Source of the DNA: Mycosarcoma maydis
Taxonomy: Eukaryota > Basidiomycota > Ustilaginomycetes > Ustilaginales
Length of the DNA: 64,000 nt
NCBI RefSeq assembly: GCF_000328475.2
Contig: NC_026497.1
Coordinates: 248,001 to 312,000, forward strand
Reading direction: 5' to 3'
The notes under the pieces are model-generated. The model made no database searches and was not told where the DNA came from. It worked only from the letters and a program-made list of their open reading frames with translations. The translations under genes and the position numbers were made by a program. Every line of letters begins with the position of its first letter. The stretch's first letter is position 1. Below are positions 40,463 through 50,988 of this stretch, in pieces.

Positions 40463-41767
40463 TCATGATGACGGTTTGTTCGAAACCACACCTTGACTAT
40501 CTCTCGCGACCTCTTTCGACTGATCATCGAGCTTGACCTTGGTTTCCAAATCGCGTGTCAACTCATCCAGCTTGGTGCTGTCGCCCTTGATCGTCGAAGA
40601 ATTCGCAAGTCCTTCTACCTTTGTCTTGGAGTCTTCCTGTTTCCTGCTGCTGTCCGTGTGTCCTGATCCATTTTTCGACTCTGTAGCCATTTGCGTGGAC
40701 TTCTTATCTCGGTCGAGTTGTTTGTATCCCTCTTCTTTGAGTTTTTCCAATTCTGTCTGCCACTCTTTCCCGATGAGCTTGACGAGCTCTGCTACGCCAT
40801 CGTCCGCTTTCCCCTCGTAGAACACATCGCGGGTTTTGTGCTTGCCGCCATGGGTGAGGCCATCAAAGTCGAAGCCTGATTCGTTGTACATGCCAGCGCC
40901 CATGCCGCCACCCAGATAGCCGTTGGACGAAGCGAGCTCTCCTACGCGCTCCAAGTTGATCAGCAACCTGGGGCAAGTGGCTGGAACAGCATCGATCAAC
41001 GAAGCAAACGGTTGCACCTGCAAGCTCGTCCCCATGACAATGAGTAGGTCGGCTGTTTTCAGATCCGGAATGCACCTGAAAAACCTTGGTGGTAAAGACT
41101 CGCCGAAGAAGACGATATCCGGTTTGACCAGTCCTCCGCGCTGCTCGCCCTTGCTACCTGTTTTCCTACCGGGACACTTTGGCCTAGGACACCTAGCCAC
41201 TTGTCCACTCTCGACCTTGTTCCTGATCCAATCGTCATCTACGCTGTGCTTACAAACAATGCATGTCGAGGTGGCAAAACTTCCATGTGCTTCAACAACC
41301 TTGTCCGCTTCGACACCGGCGATCCTCTCCAGAGTGTCGACATTCTGCGTGAAAACTCGCTTCAACTTTTGCTTGCGCTGCAGTAGAGTCAAAAAGTAGT
41401 GCGCAAGTGCAGGCTTGAAGTTGCCCGGATACAAATGTTTCGCCAATGTGAAAAACGGTTGTGGATGACGTTGAAAGTAGCCAATGTCGAAGATGGCCTC
41501 AGCGTAAGGTAGGTTGTAAGCCGCGAGGTTGGCGTACAGACCGGTACCGGGAGAGCGGAAATCGGGGATGGGTGGGGAAGCTGATGTAGAGATACCGGCG
41601 CCGGCGAGCACAATGACATTGCGTGTAGTGGGTGATGCGAGGAGCGAGGCTACTCCGCTGAGCGTCGGACCATGTGAGGAAGGGAAGAAGCGGTTGTCAC
41701 CAGCTGTTGAACTGGAGCTGGAGGTGCTACTCGAGTCGGAAGGGATGGAGCTCTTTGTCTCTGGCAT
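40463..41767 (-). CDS. Hst2/SIRT2-type NAD-dependent deacetylase (434 aa)
   Basis: Sirtuin that removes acetyl groups from lysine using NAD. The start MPETKSSIPS at 41767 is chosen over an upstream non-ATG extension. The NAD-binding opening reads NVIVLAGAGISTSASPPIPD followed by FRSPGTGLYANLAAY. The family norm is GAGISTSAGIPDFRSP, so this copy has SPP where one Gly is expected, a net two-residue insertion. Then come FTQNVDTLERIAGV, the catalytic His in VVEAHGSFATSTC, and the zinc site CIVCKHS with CPRPKCPG. VKPDIVFFGESLPPRFF and VMGTSLQVQPFASLID complete the fold. The SIRT2/Hst2 grouping rests on the NLAAYNLPYAEAIFDI region. A charged Lys/Asp/Ser tail of about 120 residues follows the domain. 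Intronless. Confidence 0.92.
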   Translation of the reverse strand: MPETKSSIPSDSSSTSSSSSTAGDNRFFPSSHGPTLSGVASLLASPTTRNVIVLAGAGISTSASPPIPDFRSPGTGLYANLAAYNLPYAEAIFDIGYFQRHPQPFFTLAKHLYPGNFKPALAHYFLTLLQRKQKLKRVFTQNVDTLERIAGVEADKVVEAHGSFATSTCIVCKHSVDDDWIRNKVESGQVARCPRPKCPGRKTGSKGEQRGGLVKPDIVFFGESLPPRFFRCIPDLKTADLLIVMGTSLQVQPFASLIDAVPATCPRLLINLERVGELASSNGYLGGGMGAGMYNESGFDFDGLTHGGKHKTRDVFYEGKADDGVAELVKLIGKEWQTELEKLKEEGYKQLDRDKKSTQMATESKNGSGHTDSSRKQEDSKTKVEGLANSSTIKGDSTKLDELTRDLETKVKLDDQSKEVARDSQGVVSNKPSS

Positions 41768-42733
41768 TCTGCTGCAACGACGATGACGATGGCATCCAAT
41801 CCCAGAATACGATGATGGCGCAAAGGTTAAGGCTTTCACGTTTGGGTGTTCTGATTGAGTGTCTAGTATACTTGGCTGTCAGAACAAACAAGAGGCTGCT
41901 GCAGCCATCATGCGTTGCTGTCGTGTGGAGGCACCATCGTCCGTGCGTTAACATACGACTACAACGCGAATCACGGATCGTGAATCGTGAATCGTGAATC
42001 GTGAATCGTGAATCGTGAATCGTAGATTTTTTTGTGACCCTAATTTCTGCTTTCGCTTTTCATCCAACGAGTTTATCACGATTTGGCGTTTTCAGGCGCA
42101 TACACGAAAATTCGTGATTCCATTTTGATTGATAAACTTGGCGTTCGTGGTTCGCGTGATTTCTTGCGGCGCTCATGGAACGACTCAACCAAAGGTAAGT
42201 TCGGTTAGAATCATTCACGAATGGCAAAACAAACGCTGGTAGTGCTCAAAGGCACACGGTGCGACGCACACTCGTAACTCACGACTGCAATTCAGAAGAA
42301 CACGGAAAGGCGTCATCGATGATGCTGATCAACAATCACGAATCACGAATGCCCCGGATTTACACCGCTCGTCGCTTGCTTTTTCTCTCCCCTATGGTAG
42401 ATAGAGCTTTATTACCGTTGTGAATGATGTTGTGAAATAACGTCCAGCCCCTTCGGGCTTTGATGAAACGCGGAACTGATGGTCACAGAGTGGTACTTAT
42501 CAGTCGTGAGTGTAGCGCATACCGACAAAGCTGGGCTCCACCGAATCTCGGACTGCACATGGTGGTGAGTGATTAAGGCAGTCGGCGCATTTCTAATTCC
42601 ATTTACAACTGCAACCCCCACTGGTTGCTTCCTCTTTACCTCACCATCACTATCGCCTCCTACATCCTTTCCTTTTTTCCTCAATCAACGTTGGACCCGC
42701 TCGTCTTCACTCACGATCCATACACACACAACA
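41768..42733. other. Intergenic region with heptamer array
   Basis: 966 bp between divergent genes. It contains the GAATCGT tandem array at 41976-42023, GAAAATTCGTGATTCC at about 42106, ATCACGAATCACGAATG at about 42335-42352, and the 5' leader of the reductase gene from about 42600. No further gene is seen. Confidence 0.55.
41976..42023 (+). repeat. Tandem heptamer GATCGTG/AATCGTG, seven units
   Basis: Seven consecutive units of the heptamer AATCGTG (first unit GATCGTG). The same word and its reverse complement CACGATT are scattered through nearly all larger gaps of this window, so this array is the purest local expansion of a dispersed motif. Confidence 0.9.
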
Positions 42734-43769
42734 ATGGCTAACCTCGTCACCGCTAACGATCCGCGCAAAGTCGTCGTCATTACCGGTTGCTCGTCCGGAC
42801 TTGGCCGCTCAATGGCCATCGAGTTTGACGCTCAGAAGGAGTACCGCGTGTTTGCAACCGCACGCAACGTCGAAGCCCTTCGCGATCTGCCGGCAGGCAT
42901 CGAACGTGTTCAACTAGACGTCACCAACACCACTTCCATCAACGACGCCTTCAAGGCGATCACTAGCTCTACTCACAATCGGATCGATGTGCTGATTAAC
43001 AATGCCGGTGTAAACCTCGCCGTCGGTCCACTGATCGAAACGCCAATTGACGATATCCGAAAGACCTTTGAAGCTAATGTAAGCATCGCCGCCACCCTCA
43101 CGTTTGGCTTGGCTTAGCTGAGAGAGGCGATAGATAAACGCTGACCATGCCACTTTTGCCTTTTCTTGTACCGGCCCAACCCAACAGCTCTTCGGATTGG
43201 TCGCAGTGACACAAGTCGCCGCTCCTTACATGATTCGTCGTCGATCCGGCACCATTGTAAACATTGGATCTGTGGCCGCCATTGCCTGCATGCCCTTTGG
43301 CGGCCCCTACTCCGCCTCGAAATCCGCCGTACACGCTATCTCTGACACACTTCGGCTCGAACTCTCTCCGTTTGGCGTCAACGTTGTCGTCGTCGCCCCT
43401 GGAGCCATCAAATCGTCTATTGCGGAAAACACATTGAAGAACCGTTCCAACTCGTCCAAACCCTCTGGCGACGACGGAGACCTCGGCTACCTTCCGGCGG
43501 AATCGCTATACAAACACGTCGAAGATCTCGTCAAGTTTAGGGCCGAGTTCAGCCAGCAGGGCGAACCAACGCCAAGCGAAACGTTTGCAAAGAACGTCAG
43601 ACAATGGGTAGCAGCAACTCGACCGGGCGCATACCTCTTTACGGGCAAGAAGAGTTCGGTTGTCTGGATCTCGTATTATCTACCTGTGAGAGTAAAGGAT
43701 TGGATCTTGGGTAGAATCTTCCAGATTCACAGGATCGGTCAGAACGCTCATAAAAACAAGAACATCTGA
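42734..43769 (+). CDS. Short-chain dehydrogenase/reductase, Ayr1-like (308 aa, two exons)
   Basis: NAD(P)H-dependent reductase. Exon 1 is 42734-43078 and exon 2 is 43188-43769; the 109-nt intron begins GTAAGC and ends CCCAACAG, joining EAN to LFGLVAV. Motifs are VVVITGCSSGLGRSMA (TGxxxGxG), LDVTNTTS, VLINNAGVN (NNAG), VNIGSVAAI with the catalytic Ser, and YSASKSAVHAISD with the YxxxK pair. The C-terminal extension ends with hydrophobic SSVVWISYYLPVRVKDWILG and a basic tail, consistent with membrane association. The overall pattern recalls yeast Ayr1, which reduces 1-acyl-dihydroxyacetone phosphate on lipid droplets and ER; the actual substrate is not shown by the sequence. Confidence 0.88.
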
Positions 43770-44007
43770 AGACGATGCTCACGACGAATTCGTGATTCAC
43801 GATTCCTGTGCTTTGGTTAGATGCTCTTGGCTTCTCAAGTGATAAAATCAAATTCACATTCTTCGCCAGGCGCGCTGCGCCACGCGCGTTCATCATACAT
43901 CCTCAACACATTGTCCGTCCGAACGTGAGTGTTTGCCCAAATCGAGAAGAAAAGTGTGACGCTTGGGTTCAGCAGTATAATTTAAGCCAACAAGGGAACG
44001 ATAAGGT

Positions 44008-45969
44008 TCATGAGCAAGCCCGAATAGGCAGCCAAACAGTCTTTCCTTGATCCGCGACCAGAAACACGTCTTGCTCGTCCTCATTCTGCTCCCGCTGTGC
44101 ACCTGTTAGCAGACACGTCTCGTCCCTGACCCTCTGGAACTTCAACCCATGCATCCTACACGCCTTTCTCAACTCCCTCACATCGCCACGTGTCTGCTCG
44201 TCGTTTCTGACAAACGTCCCATAGTGTACTGCTAGGCTAACCATGGCTCTTGGGTTTCCCTCTTTCTGGAAAATGGCGTGGCATTCGACCGCATCATGCG
44301 GGTCCATGTGGATGCTCGACGTCAAGGTGCTGCTCACCCTTGGAAAAGGTGAGAACGCTCTCGGGAAGGGATCCCATGATCGGAAGTAGCTTAGACTCGA
44401 GCCTACTGAGATGGGCAAGAGGAGAAGGTCGAAAGGCTGGAATTTGCGAGCGATCTCGGCGAACGCCGGGCAGGCTGGGTATTTGGATCGCTTGTGCGGA
44501 TTATCATGATGATACTTGAGCCCAGTATCACCAGCGAAAAAGGCGCAGAACCTTTGGTGTTGGGAAATCCATTCAACAACCCAACTCGCCCACAGACTTG
44601 CATCCTTGTCACCTGAGCCTCTCCCACTTCCGTGCTGTGCTGGCGTACACCAGATCTTGACTTGCCCCTCTTGTGATCCTCCGAGAGACAAGGTGGCCGA
44701 ATCCCACCAATCCAATTCGCTCACCTGCTCCGATTTCCAACCAAACCCACCACTTCCCGTCAACTTTTCCTTGACTCCTAGCGGCACGAACGCATGGACG
44801 GCGTCTCCACGCGTGTGGAGAAGTTGTTGAAAAGTGTGGTAGTCCAGGTGGTCGTAGTGCGAGTGAGAGATGACGACGAAATCAATCGGTGGGAGGTCTT
44901 TCACCGAGCAGGGTGCCGGAGTGAAGCGTTGTGGGCCGGCGGATTGCGAGGGAGAACAGCGTTCCGAGAAGATCGGGTCGAAGAGGATGTTGATGGATCG
45001 AGAAGAGACGTCTTGCCTCTCGCCGTCGGCGGCGGATGTTGAGAGTGGTGGAAGCTGAACAAGTGTGGTTGCATGACCTAGCCAAGTGACTCTGGCTGCT
45101 GTGCGATCCGGATTCGTTGGATCTTGCCAATCCCTCCAAGGTTTTTCCTGCGCTGCGTAGTCCGCTTCCGTTCCAGCTCTCTTTTCCATCTTGTGCTTAG
45201 TCTGTTGTTGCGCTGCAGGATGTTCCGCCTTCTCTTGCTCTCGCAGCTGATCCACTTGATTCTCCAAGTGCCTCGATGGCCATCCCCACTCTGGCTTGAC
45301 CACCTCGACGTGATCCCACTCCTCGCCTAAGTCCTGATCCTCCTTTCTAGCCGTTAGCCGCTGCCTCTGAATCTTCTTGTTGGACTTGAATCCACTCGAC
45401 CTCTTACTTCCCCTCCCGGAACCTTCCTCGTAACTATCAGGTAGACCCCACTTGAGCCCACCGTTCAGGATCCCTTTGATACCAGTTTTGCGAAAGCTCT
45501 GTTCCCAAGGATTGCGGAATGTGAGGTGATCCAACATGTGACTCTGCTGCTTGTTGAGTGATTGCTGCTCCTCTCCTGATTGGTGGTCGTGGCGAGAAGA
45601 CGCGCTTTGACGCGGCGAGCTGAGCTGTCCAACGGCGGTAGATGTAGCGCGTGTGACCTGGGATACTACTGTAGGCACCCAGTGTGAGGGCAGTTCATCC
45701 GGATCCAGAGTATGCAAGTCTGCGATCGGATCGGAAGATCGACAGTTGAGCACGATTCGATACGGCGTGCAACGGTTCGAGTTCGCCTTGGTGGATTCAT
45801 TGTGAGCATAGCATGTGTCGTCCGTCGTTGTCTGCGCGGCGGGCTCGTCGGATGAGGAGGATGAACGAGACGAGGAAACCGACTCGGCGTCATTCGGTTG
45901 ATCCTGGCCGTGAACCATCTCATCTATCGTTCTATGGTGTCGTTTATGTTGTTGCTCTGCAGCTGACAT
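44008..45969 (-). CDS. NAPE-PLD-like metallo-beta-lactamase-fold hydrolase (653 aa)
   Basis: Related to N-acyl-phosphatidylethanolamine phospholipase D and yeast Fmp30, zinc enzymes of membrane-lipid metabolism. The start MSAAEQQHKR at 45969 is used; the 12 codons upstream lack an ATG. About 275 N-terminal residues are Ser/Gln/His-rich and disordered, with a segment FRNPWEQSFRKTGIKGILNG. The domain begins AARVTWLGHATTLVQL, then ILFDPIFSERCSPSQSAGPQ, and FVVISHSHYDHLDYHTFQQL with the HxHxDH metal motif. CTPAQHGSGRG and FFAGDTGLKY supply the next ligands, with LLLLPISVGSS and HMDPHDAVECH later. The family order is intact, so an active enzyme is likely. The N-terminal extension is longer than in animal NAPE-PLD. 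Confidence 0.88.
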   Translation of the reverse strand: MSAAEQQHKRHHRTIDEMVHGQDQPNDAESVSSSRSSSSSDEPAAQTTTDDTCYAHNESTKANSNRCTPYRIVLNCRSSDPIADLHTLDPDELPSHWVPTVVSQVTRATSTAVGQLSSPRQSASSRHDHQSGEEQQSLNKQQSHMLDHLTFRNPWEQSFRKTGIKGILNGGLKWGLPDSYEEGSGRGSKRSSGFKSNKKIQRQRLTARKEDQDLGEEWDHVEVVKPEWGWPSRHLENQVDQLREQEKAEHPAAQQQTKHKMEKRAGTEADYAAQEKPWRDWQDPTNPDRTAARVTWLGHATTLVQLPPLSTSAADGERQDVSSRSINILFDPIFSERCSPSQSAGPQRFTPAPCSVKDLPPIDFVVISHSHYDHLDYHTFQQLLHTRGDAVHAFVPLGVKEKLTGSGGFGWKSEQVSELDWWDSATLSLGGSQEGQVKIWCTPAQHGSGRGSGDKDASLWASWVVEWISQHQRFCAFFAGDTGLKYHHDNPHKRSKYPACPAFAEIARKFQPFDLLLLPISVGSSLSYFRSWDPFPRAFSPFPRVSSTLTSSIHMDPHDAVECHAIFQKEGNPRAMVSLAVHYGTFVRNDEQTRGDVRELRKACRMHGLKFQRVRDETCLLTGAQREQNEDEQDVFLVADQGKTVWLPIRACS

Positions 45970-46657
45970 CTTGCGTTCCACACTATAGTGTTTGGTGGTT
46001 TCCAACGTGGATCTTTATCCAGCAAACCGGCTATCGTTGAGCCAGAAACCGATGTAGATAGAGCACAGGTCTAAGTGGAGGGCCTCCCCGGATGTGGTGG
46101 GACAGCAAGATGCTAGCTCGTCGAACGGTGGGCACAGGAATTCCCATCAAGAGGGGGCGCGGATTGCTGACCCTAACTAACTTAACTCTGTGACTTGGAC
46201 TTTCACGCCTGCCAAAACCAAAACGCCAAGACAATCAAGAATCTGCAAAAGTGACTCAGAGGATGCCAGACAGCTTCGTGGTTTAGCAGGGTTGTGTGGA
46301 ATGTCGCATGTGAATCTGAGATGGATCGACCAAGCATATCAACAGCCTGTCCAACGCTGCAATATGGGCGTCATCGCGCAGTCACGAGTCTTTAGTGGCT
46401 CAACACGATCATGCGTGACGGATACGTGACTCGTGACTTACGTGATATTCCCTCATTCGTGATTTCTGCCTCGTCTCAGTCGATCTAACACTTGTACTTT
46501 CTTCCATGTTCCATGTTCCATGTTCCGTGTTCCTCTTCGTGCTTCTTCGCTCCTTGTATGTCTTGGAAGTGCACCCTGATTTCCTCCAGAACATACAAAG
46601 CTTGCTCAGCGACACCCTCTGACAACCAACATTGTCGTTTGCGTCGACGGTGGCGGC
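45970..46657. other. Divergent promoter region of NAPE-PLD-like and TAD1 genes
   Basis: 688 bp with a GTGACTCGTGACTTACGTGA motif area at about 46424-46445 and the TTCCATG tandem repeat at 46502-46532 in the TAD1 leader. No gene is seen. Confidence 0.5.
46502..46532 (+). repeat. TTCCATG tandem repeat
   Basis: Four units of the heptamer TTCCATG (the last TTCCGTG) in the leader of the TAD1 gene, giving several upstream ATG triplets that could affect start choice. Confidence 0.85.
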
Positions 46658-48412
46658 ATGGCTACGCATCAAAGTTCTCTGCAGGTCGATCACGAACTCA
46701 TAGCTCATCTAGCCCTTTCAGCTTACCACCAGCTGCCACCTCGAGGCGGCAAACCGGGCATCAAATCCAACAACCGAATTGAATGGACCGTACTAGCTGC
46801 CTTTATCCTCTCCTACCCTGCCACGGAATCGCGTCAATACACGCTTATAAGCCTAGCTACGGGACTCAAATGTTTACCATTCACCTTGCTACCCGCTCAC
46901 GGAGACGTACTGCACGATCAGCATGCCGAAGTACTCGCTCGCAGAGGCGCTCGATCGTGGCTTCTACATCGACTGGAGCAGGAAGTCGATTCTGGTGAAC
47001 TCAAGCTCTTTCAGGAGGCTGAAGCTAAGGCTGGGAAGAGGTGGAGGCTAAGTCAAGGGGTGAGATTGCATCTTTATGTGTCTACGTTGCCATGCGGCGA
47101 TGCTAGCAGCAAGTTGCTCGACTTTCAAAGGGCTGCACAGGATGTACTCGCAGCTACACCAAATGCACCCACGCCGACCGAGCTGCTCGCATCAGATACT
47201 CAAACGTCTTCAAGCTCAAGCTGCACATCCAGTAGCATTGTACGAGGCCGCGCCTCTTCAACGCACCATTTGCTCCCAGCCGCCTCGCTTCGCACAAAAC
47301 CAGGACGACCTGACTCGCCACCCTCGATCAGCATGTCGTGCTCCGACAAGATCGCACTCTGCAACGCACCCGGTATAGGTATGCAGGGGAGCCTACTCTC
47401 CTCGCTTATGGAACCAATTTATATTCACTCGCTCACGATGTGTGACCACCCCACTCGACACATCTTTCCCGCGTTTCCTTGGACTCCGCCGGACCAAGAG
47501 ATAGAATTCCAAGAACAGGCAAGGCAAGCGCTGAAACACGTGCTGGCACAAGACTGCCGTCGCGCTTTGCAGAGGGCACGGCCCATCGACGACCCTCATC
47601 CAATCATCGTAGGTTGGTCAACGGTCGCATTCGTCGACAGCAGAGAGTCTCGTCTCGAATTCGCCTGGTCGACCTTGTCCTCCTCCCCGGTTTCAGATAG
47701 CCATATTGCTGATGGCAAAGTGCCAAACATGTCGCAGCTCAAGTCATGCGAACCAGTCAGCTGCCCTAACTCGATCCTCTACATCCGCGATTCAGCTTTA
47801 CAGTCTAAAAAGGGCAGAGTGGAGAACCTCGCAAGCGGCACCAAGATGGGCGCGCCCACGCGAAGGACGAAGTCCCAAATCGATGGACAGCTGAGCGAAC
47901 CATTGAAGCCACCAGCTAGGTCTTGGCTGTGTCGACTCAACTTTTTTCAGTCTTTCGTTGCTGCCTACGATTCCATCACTGGCATTGCACCGCCACCAGA
48001 GCGGAAATCGCTGCTATATCGTGATGCAAAGCAAGGGGCCTTTGGTGAAGGATCCAAGGCATACACGACGAGAAAGGCCGAGTTGTTGGGTGGGACAGAG
48101 GACGCGCAAAAGCGTGTGCAGCAGTTCTTGGCTGGCGCCAGGCATGCCACGGCAATCAAGGCTACGATGCCGACAAATGAGGTGCAAAACACGATCGCGA
48201 CACGAGAACCAGGTGAATCTGACAAGCTAAACGCGCCTGCACAGGACGCGAGCGTTTTCACCGCCTGGTTGAGAACTCCAGTCGCCTTGTCACAGTTCGA
48301 CCTTCGAGGCCATACAGCTCAAGCGCAAGCGCAAGCCCAACCCCCTTGCGCATCTGCACCCACCATTGGCGTCCCAACCTCGCTCATTCCACACCACGGC
48401 ACAGAGCAATGA
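46658..48412 (+). CDS. TAD1: tRNA-specific adenosine deaminase (584 aa)
   Basis: Deaminates adenosine 37 of tRNA-Ala to inosine; single-domain relative of ADAR enzymes. The ATG at 46658 begins MATHQSSLQVDHELIAHLAL. The zinc/catalytic site is clear: LPAHGDVLHDQHAEVLARRG provides His and the proton-shuttling Glu, STLPCGDASSKLL the first Cys, and SMSCSDKIALCNAPGIGMQ the second Cys. GSLLSSLMEPIYIHSLTM follows, as in the family. SLATGLKCLPFTLL matches the inositol-hexakisphosphate-linked region. A Ser/Thr-rich insert separates the two cysteine motifs. The C-terminal part includes KSLLYRDAKQGAFGEGSKAY, typical of the final helices. Length is larger than yeast Tad1 (about 400) because of inserts. 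Intronless. Confidence 0.94.
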   Translation: MATHQSSLQVDHELIAHLALSAYHQLPPRGGKPGIKSNNRIEWTVLAAFILSYPATESRQYTLISLATGLKCLPFTLLPAHGDVLHDQHAEVLARRGARSWLLHRLEQEVDSGELKLFQEAEAKAGKRWRLSQGVRLHLYVSTLPCGDASSKLLDFQRAAQDVLAATPNAPTPTELLASDTQTSSSSSCTSSSIVRGRASSTHHLLPAASLRTKPGRPDSPPSISMSCSDKIALCNAPGIGMQGSLLSSLMEPIYIHSLTMCDHPTRHIFPAFPWTPPDQEIEFQEQARQALKHVLAQDCRRALQRARPIDDPHPIIVGWSTVAFVDSRESRLEFAWSTLSSSPVSDSHIADGKVPNMSQLKSCEPVSCPNSILYIRDSALQSKKGRVENLASGTKMGAPTRRTKSQIDGQLSEPLKPPARSWLCRLNFFQSFVAAYDSITGIAPPPERKSLLYRDAKQGAFGEGSKAYTTRKAELLGGTEDAQKRVQQFLAGARHATAIKATMPTNEVQNTIATREPGESDKLNAPAQDASVFTAWLRTPVALSQFDLRGHTAQAQAQAQPPCASAPTIGVPTSLIPHHGTEQ

Positions 48413-48611
48413 ATCAGTTTGAGGATCGCATTCCGTTCAGCATCCTGAGCGTTTGCGACACCTGGAGACTTGGCTCCCCTGTCGTCTTGCACTTCAGGAT
48501 CAAGTGTGATCAGAGGCGCAACAACATTGCGTCAAGCTTCACCATTCGTCTTCGAGACGATCGAATAGGGATGGTTGTCCCGAGGAAGCGCGCCCAACCA
48601 GCACCATGACC

Positions 48612-50988
48612 CTAACTGTCTGCAACAGGTGCTCCCTGAAATAGCTTGAGAAGCTCCCAGAGACCTTGAAGCCCGGCACGGCTGGCAATTCGAAGGCGAC
48701 GCTTAGCACTGCGATTGACATCGCCATTGTCATCTCTATTGAGCGCAGAGACGTCTCCGAGGCTTGAAACCGAGGAGTTGCTGAGACTAGGTGCACTCTT
48801 GAAAGGTCGCTCAGGTGTACTTGCTCGCTCATCTGCATTCGTGATTGTCTCGCTTCCCGCCAAACGTCTCGCTATTGGATGTGACCAATTGTGACTCGTC
48901 CGCCATAGAGGTAATGGGGTGATCTTGCGATCTCGGAACCGGATACGTATTGTTTGGACGTGGCAGATCTTCACGGGTATACGCTTTTGACTGTAGCGCG
49001 CATGCGATCGTCTCGTGCTGTGAGAGGCAGCACTCAGCATTTGGCAGCCCGAGGTCAGTCCAAAGGCTGCTCGATTTGATCCGGCTGTATCAGCTTGTTT
49101 GATTTTCCACACACTGTGTAAATTAGCCTTGATTCGGAGACCTATGAGGCCAGCATCTCTATCTCTCTGTCACACTTGCTGACGATTTGCTGATCCGTGA
49201 AGGAATAACAAGCCAAGACGCTTGGCGGGTTTCGCGAGGCAGATCGCCTGTCCAATACCAGCCATGGTCAGATGCGCCGGTTGCTTTGAAGGAGAGATAT
49301 GGCGCAGTTTCGACAAGCGAAAACACGTCAGGATCTGCCCAGCAACCTACCTGGCGCGCTGCTTCTCTGTGTGTGTCGCGCGTCGAACCAGCAGGTGAAG
49401 AGATGTGATGATGCGAACGATTCGTTGACGCAAGCGACGTCTGGAAAGGCTCATGCTGTGCTTGGCAGTAAAAGTCTTGAAACTCCTCGTGACGATCGTG
49501 TCCGTTGGAGCGTGCTGCTACAATGCGTACTTCTAGAGGCGAGTCATTTGGGACGTCGAGCTTGGAATCGCGTTGGCAAGACGACCAAAGTTTGACGAGT
49601 GCCATCTTACCGCTTTCAACGTGACGCCAGTACTGGTCGCGTTCGCCGATGCGCAACTCTTCCGCGCTTATGGTAGATGCTGCATCGTCGTTGTCGAGAC
49701 CACCTTGGTTCTCCAGCCGTAAGCCATCGGCAAGTTGTTCAAGAAGCGCTTCCCCAGATGCACTTTGTCGCAGTGTCGCTGCTCTCGGAAGTGTTCGCAT
49801 TGCATCTTGGAAATGACTCGCGTCGAAGCGTGTTGCTCTTGAGTCACCAGCTTGCGCTTTGCAAGCGTTGGCACCTGGATCAGCCCGACTGCGTAAAGGT
49901 GGTGCCACACCACCAATCGGCGAACGCCTAATGTCGTGAGACCGCGTTGAAGCAACGGAACGGAAGCTTTCTTGTTCTTTTTCCCTTGGCGATGGCAGAG
50001 CGCCCAGCGGACTCAGCTCCAGCAACAGTAGCCTGAGCCGGGGTAGACAGGACGAGTGGACTGCAAGGTCGTAGAGTGCTTCTTGCACAGCAAATCTTCT
50101 GGCAGGGCCATGAGGTGCGCGCGGTGCTGGCTCATGTGCTTGTTGGTGAGCCGAGAGTTGTTCATACAGCTTCCATGCCTTTCTCCAAGCAACGTACGCC
50201 TCAAAATTGACCAATGCATCTGGTGGCAGCAGCGACAGTCGAAGGCATTCCAGTGTCTTGCGCGGTGAAAGACGTGCTTTGATGCCACTGGATACATCTG
50301 CTTGCTCGTACGAGACGATCTGTTCGCCAACCAGAAACGAAAGTAGAGCCGGGGGCGGGACGAGCTTGATTAGATGCAGGTGCGTGACCTCGGACAGTGG
50401 TGCAAGCGACTGCATGGTGGAGAACGGCGGCGCTGAGAACGACAGATTTGACAGTGTGATCCTACGTGGGCGACAGACAGTCGAAGCTCGAAGGAACTCG
50501 ATCAGGGCTTCTCCACTTTGACGATGTTCAAGCGACACAAAGTCGAGTCGGGTCGCATGATCAAATAGTATGCGCAGGCTGTCTGTGTAGCAGTTCTGAT
50601 CTGCCAGTGTATCGCCTGGCTGAAGCAAACCATCGCCTGGTGGCAAGTGAATGCAGCGAATCTTTGTCGCACAGCGTAACGAGTCGTCGTTCCGATTCTT
50701 GACTTGGGCGGCAATAGTACCGGCTAGGAGATTGAGCGATTTCAAACTGCCAAGTAGCGGCGTGCGGTACAGAACTTGGCTAGAGAGATTGTGCAGCAGT
50801 TTGCATGACAACGCAGCCGAAAGAAGGTCGACATTCGGCGAAGCAGGGAGTACAGGTGTGTCCTCCAGATCGACTCCATCCGGGTGGGGCAAGGTGGATG
50901 CGTATCGATCTACTGTTGGCACCAGCCAGGTGATGATCCTGGAAAGCAGCTCTGCAGGCAGGGCTGGCGTCTGGCTGTCCGCCTTCAT
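48612..50988 (-). CDS. F-box-like protein (about 768 aa if spliced; 609 aa if not)
   Basis: Start MKADSQTPALPAELLSRI at 50988; LPAELLSRIITWLVPT and VDLLSAALSCKLLHNLSSQ resemble an F-box opening, typical of SCF ubiquitin-ligase substrate receptors. The middle holds irregular leucine-rich stretches (ATRLDFVSLEHRQSGEALIE, ITLSNLSFSAPP, VTHLHLIKLVPPP). Read straight through, the frame stops at 49159. A 166-codon frame immediately downstream (49112 to 48612) looks coding and ends FQGAPVADS. A 70-nt intron (49183-49114), donor GTCAGC, acceptor TTTACACAG with a CTAAT branch-like site, joins the two in frame to about 768 aa. The acceptor is good and the donor weak, so both versions are possible. The frame upstream of 50988 has a hydrophobic extension without an evident domain. 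Confidence 0.55.

Noticed and set aside
41976..42023. Heptamer array considered as a CRISPR-like or telomeric repeat.
   Set aside because: Units are directly adjacent without spacers and do not match a TTAGGG-type telomere; the host is a eukaryote.
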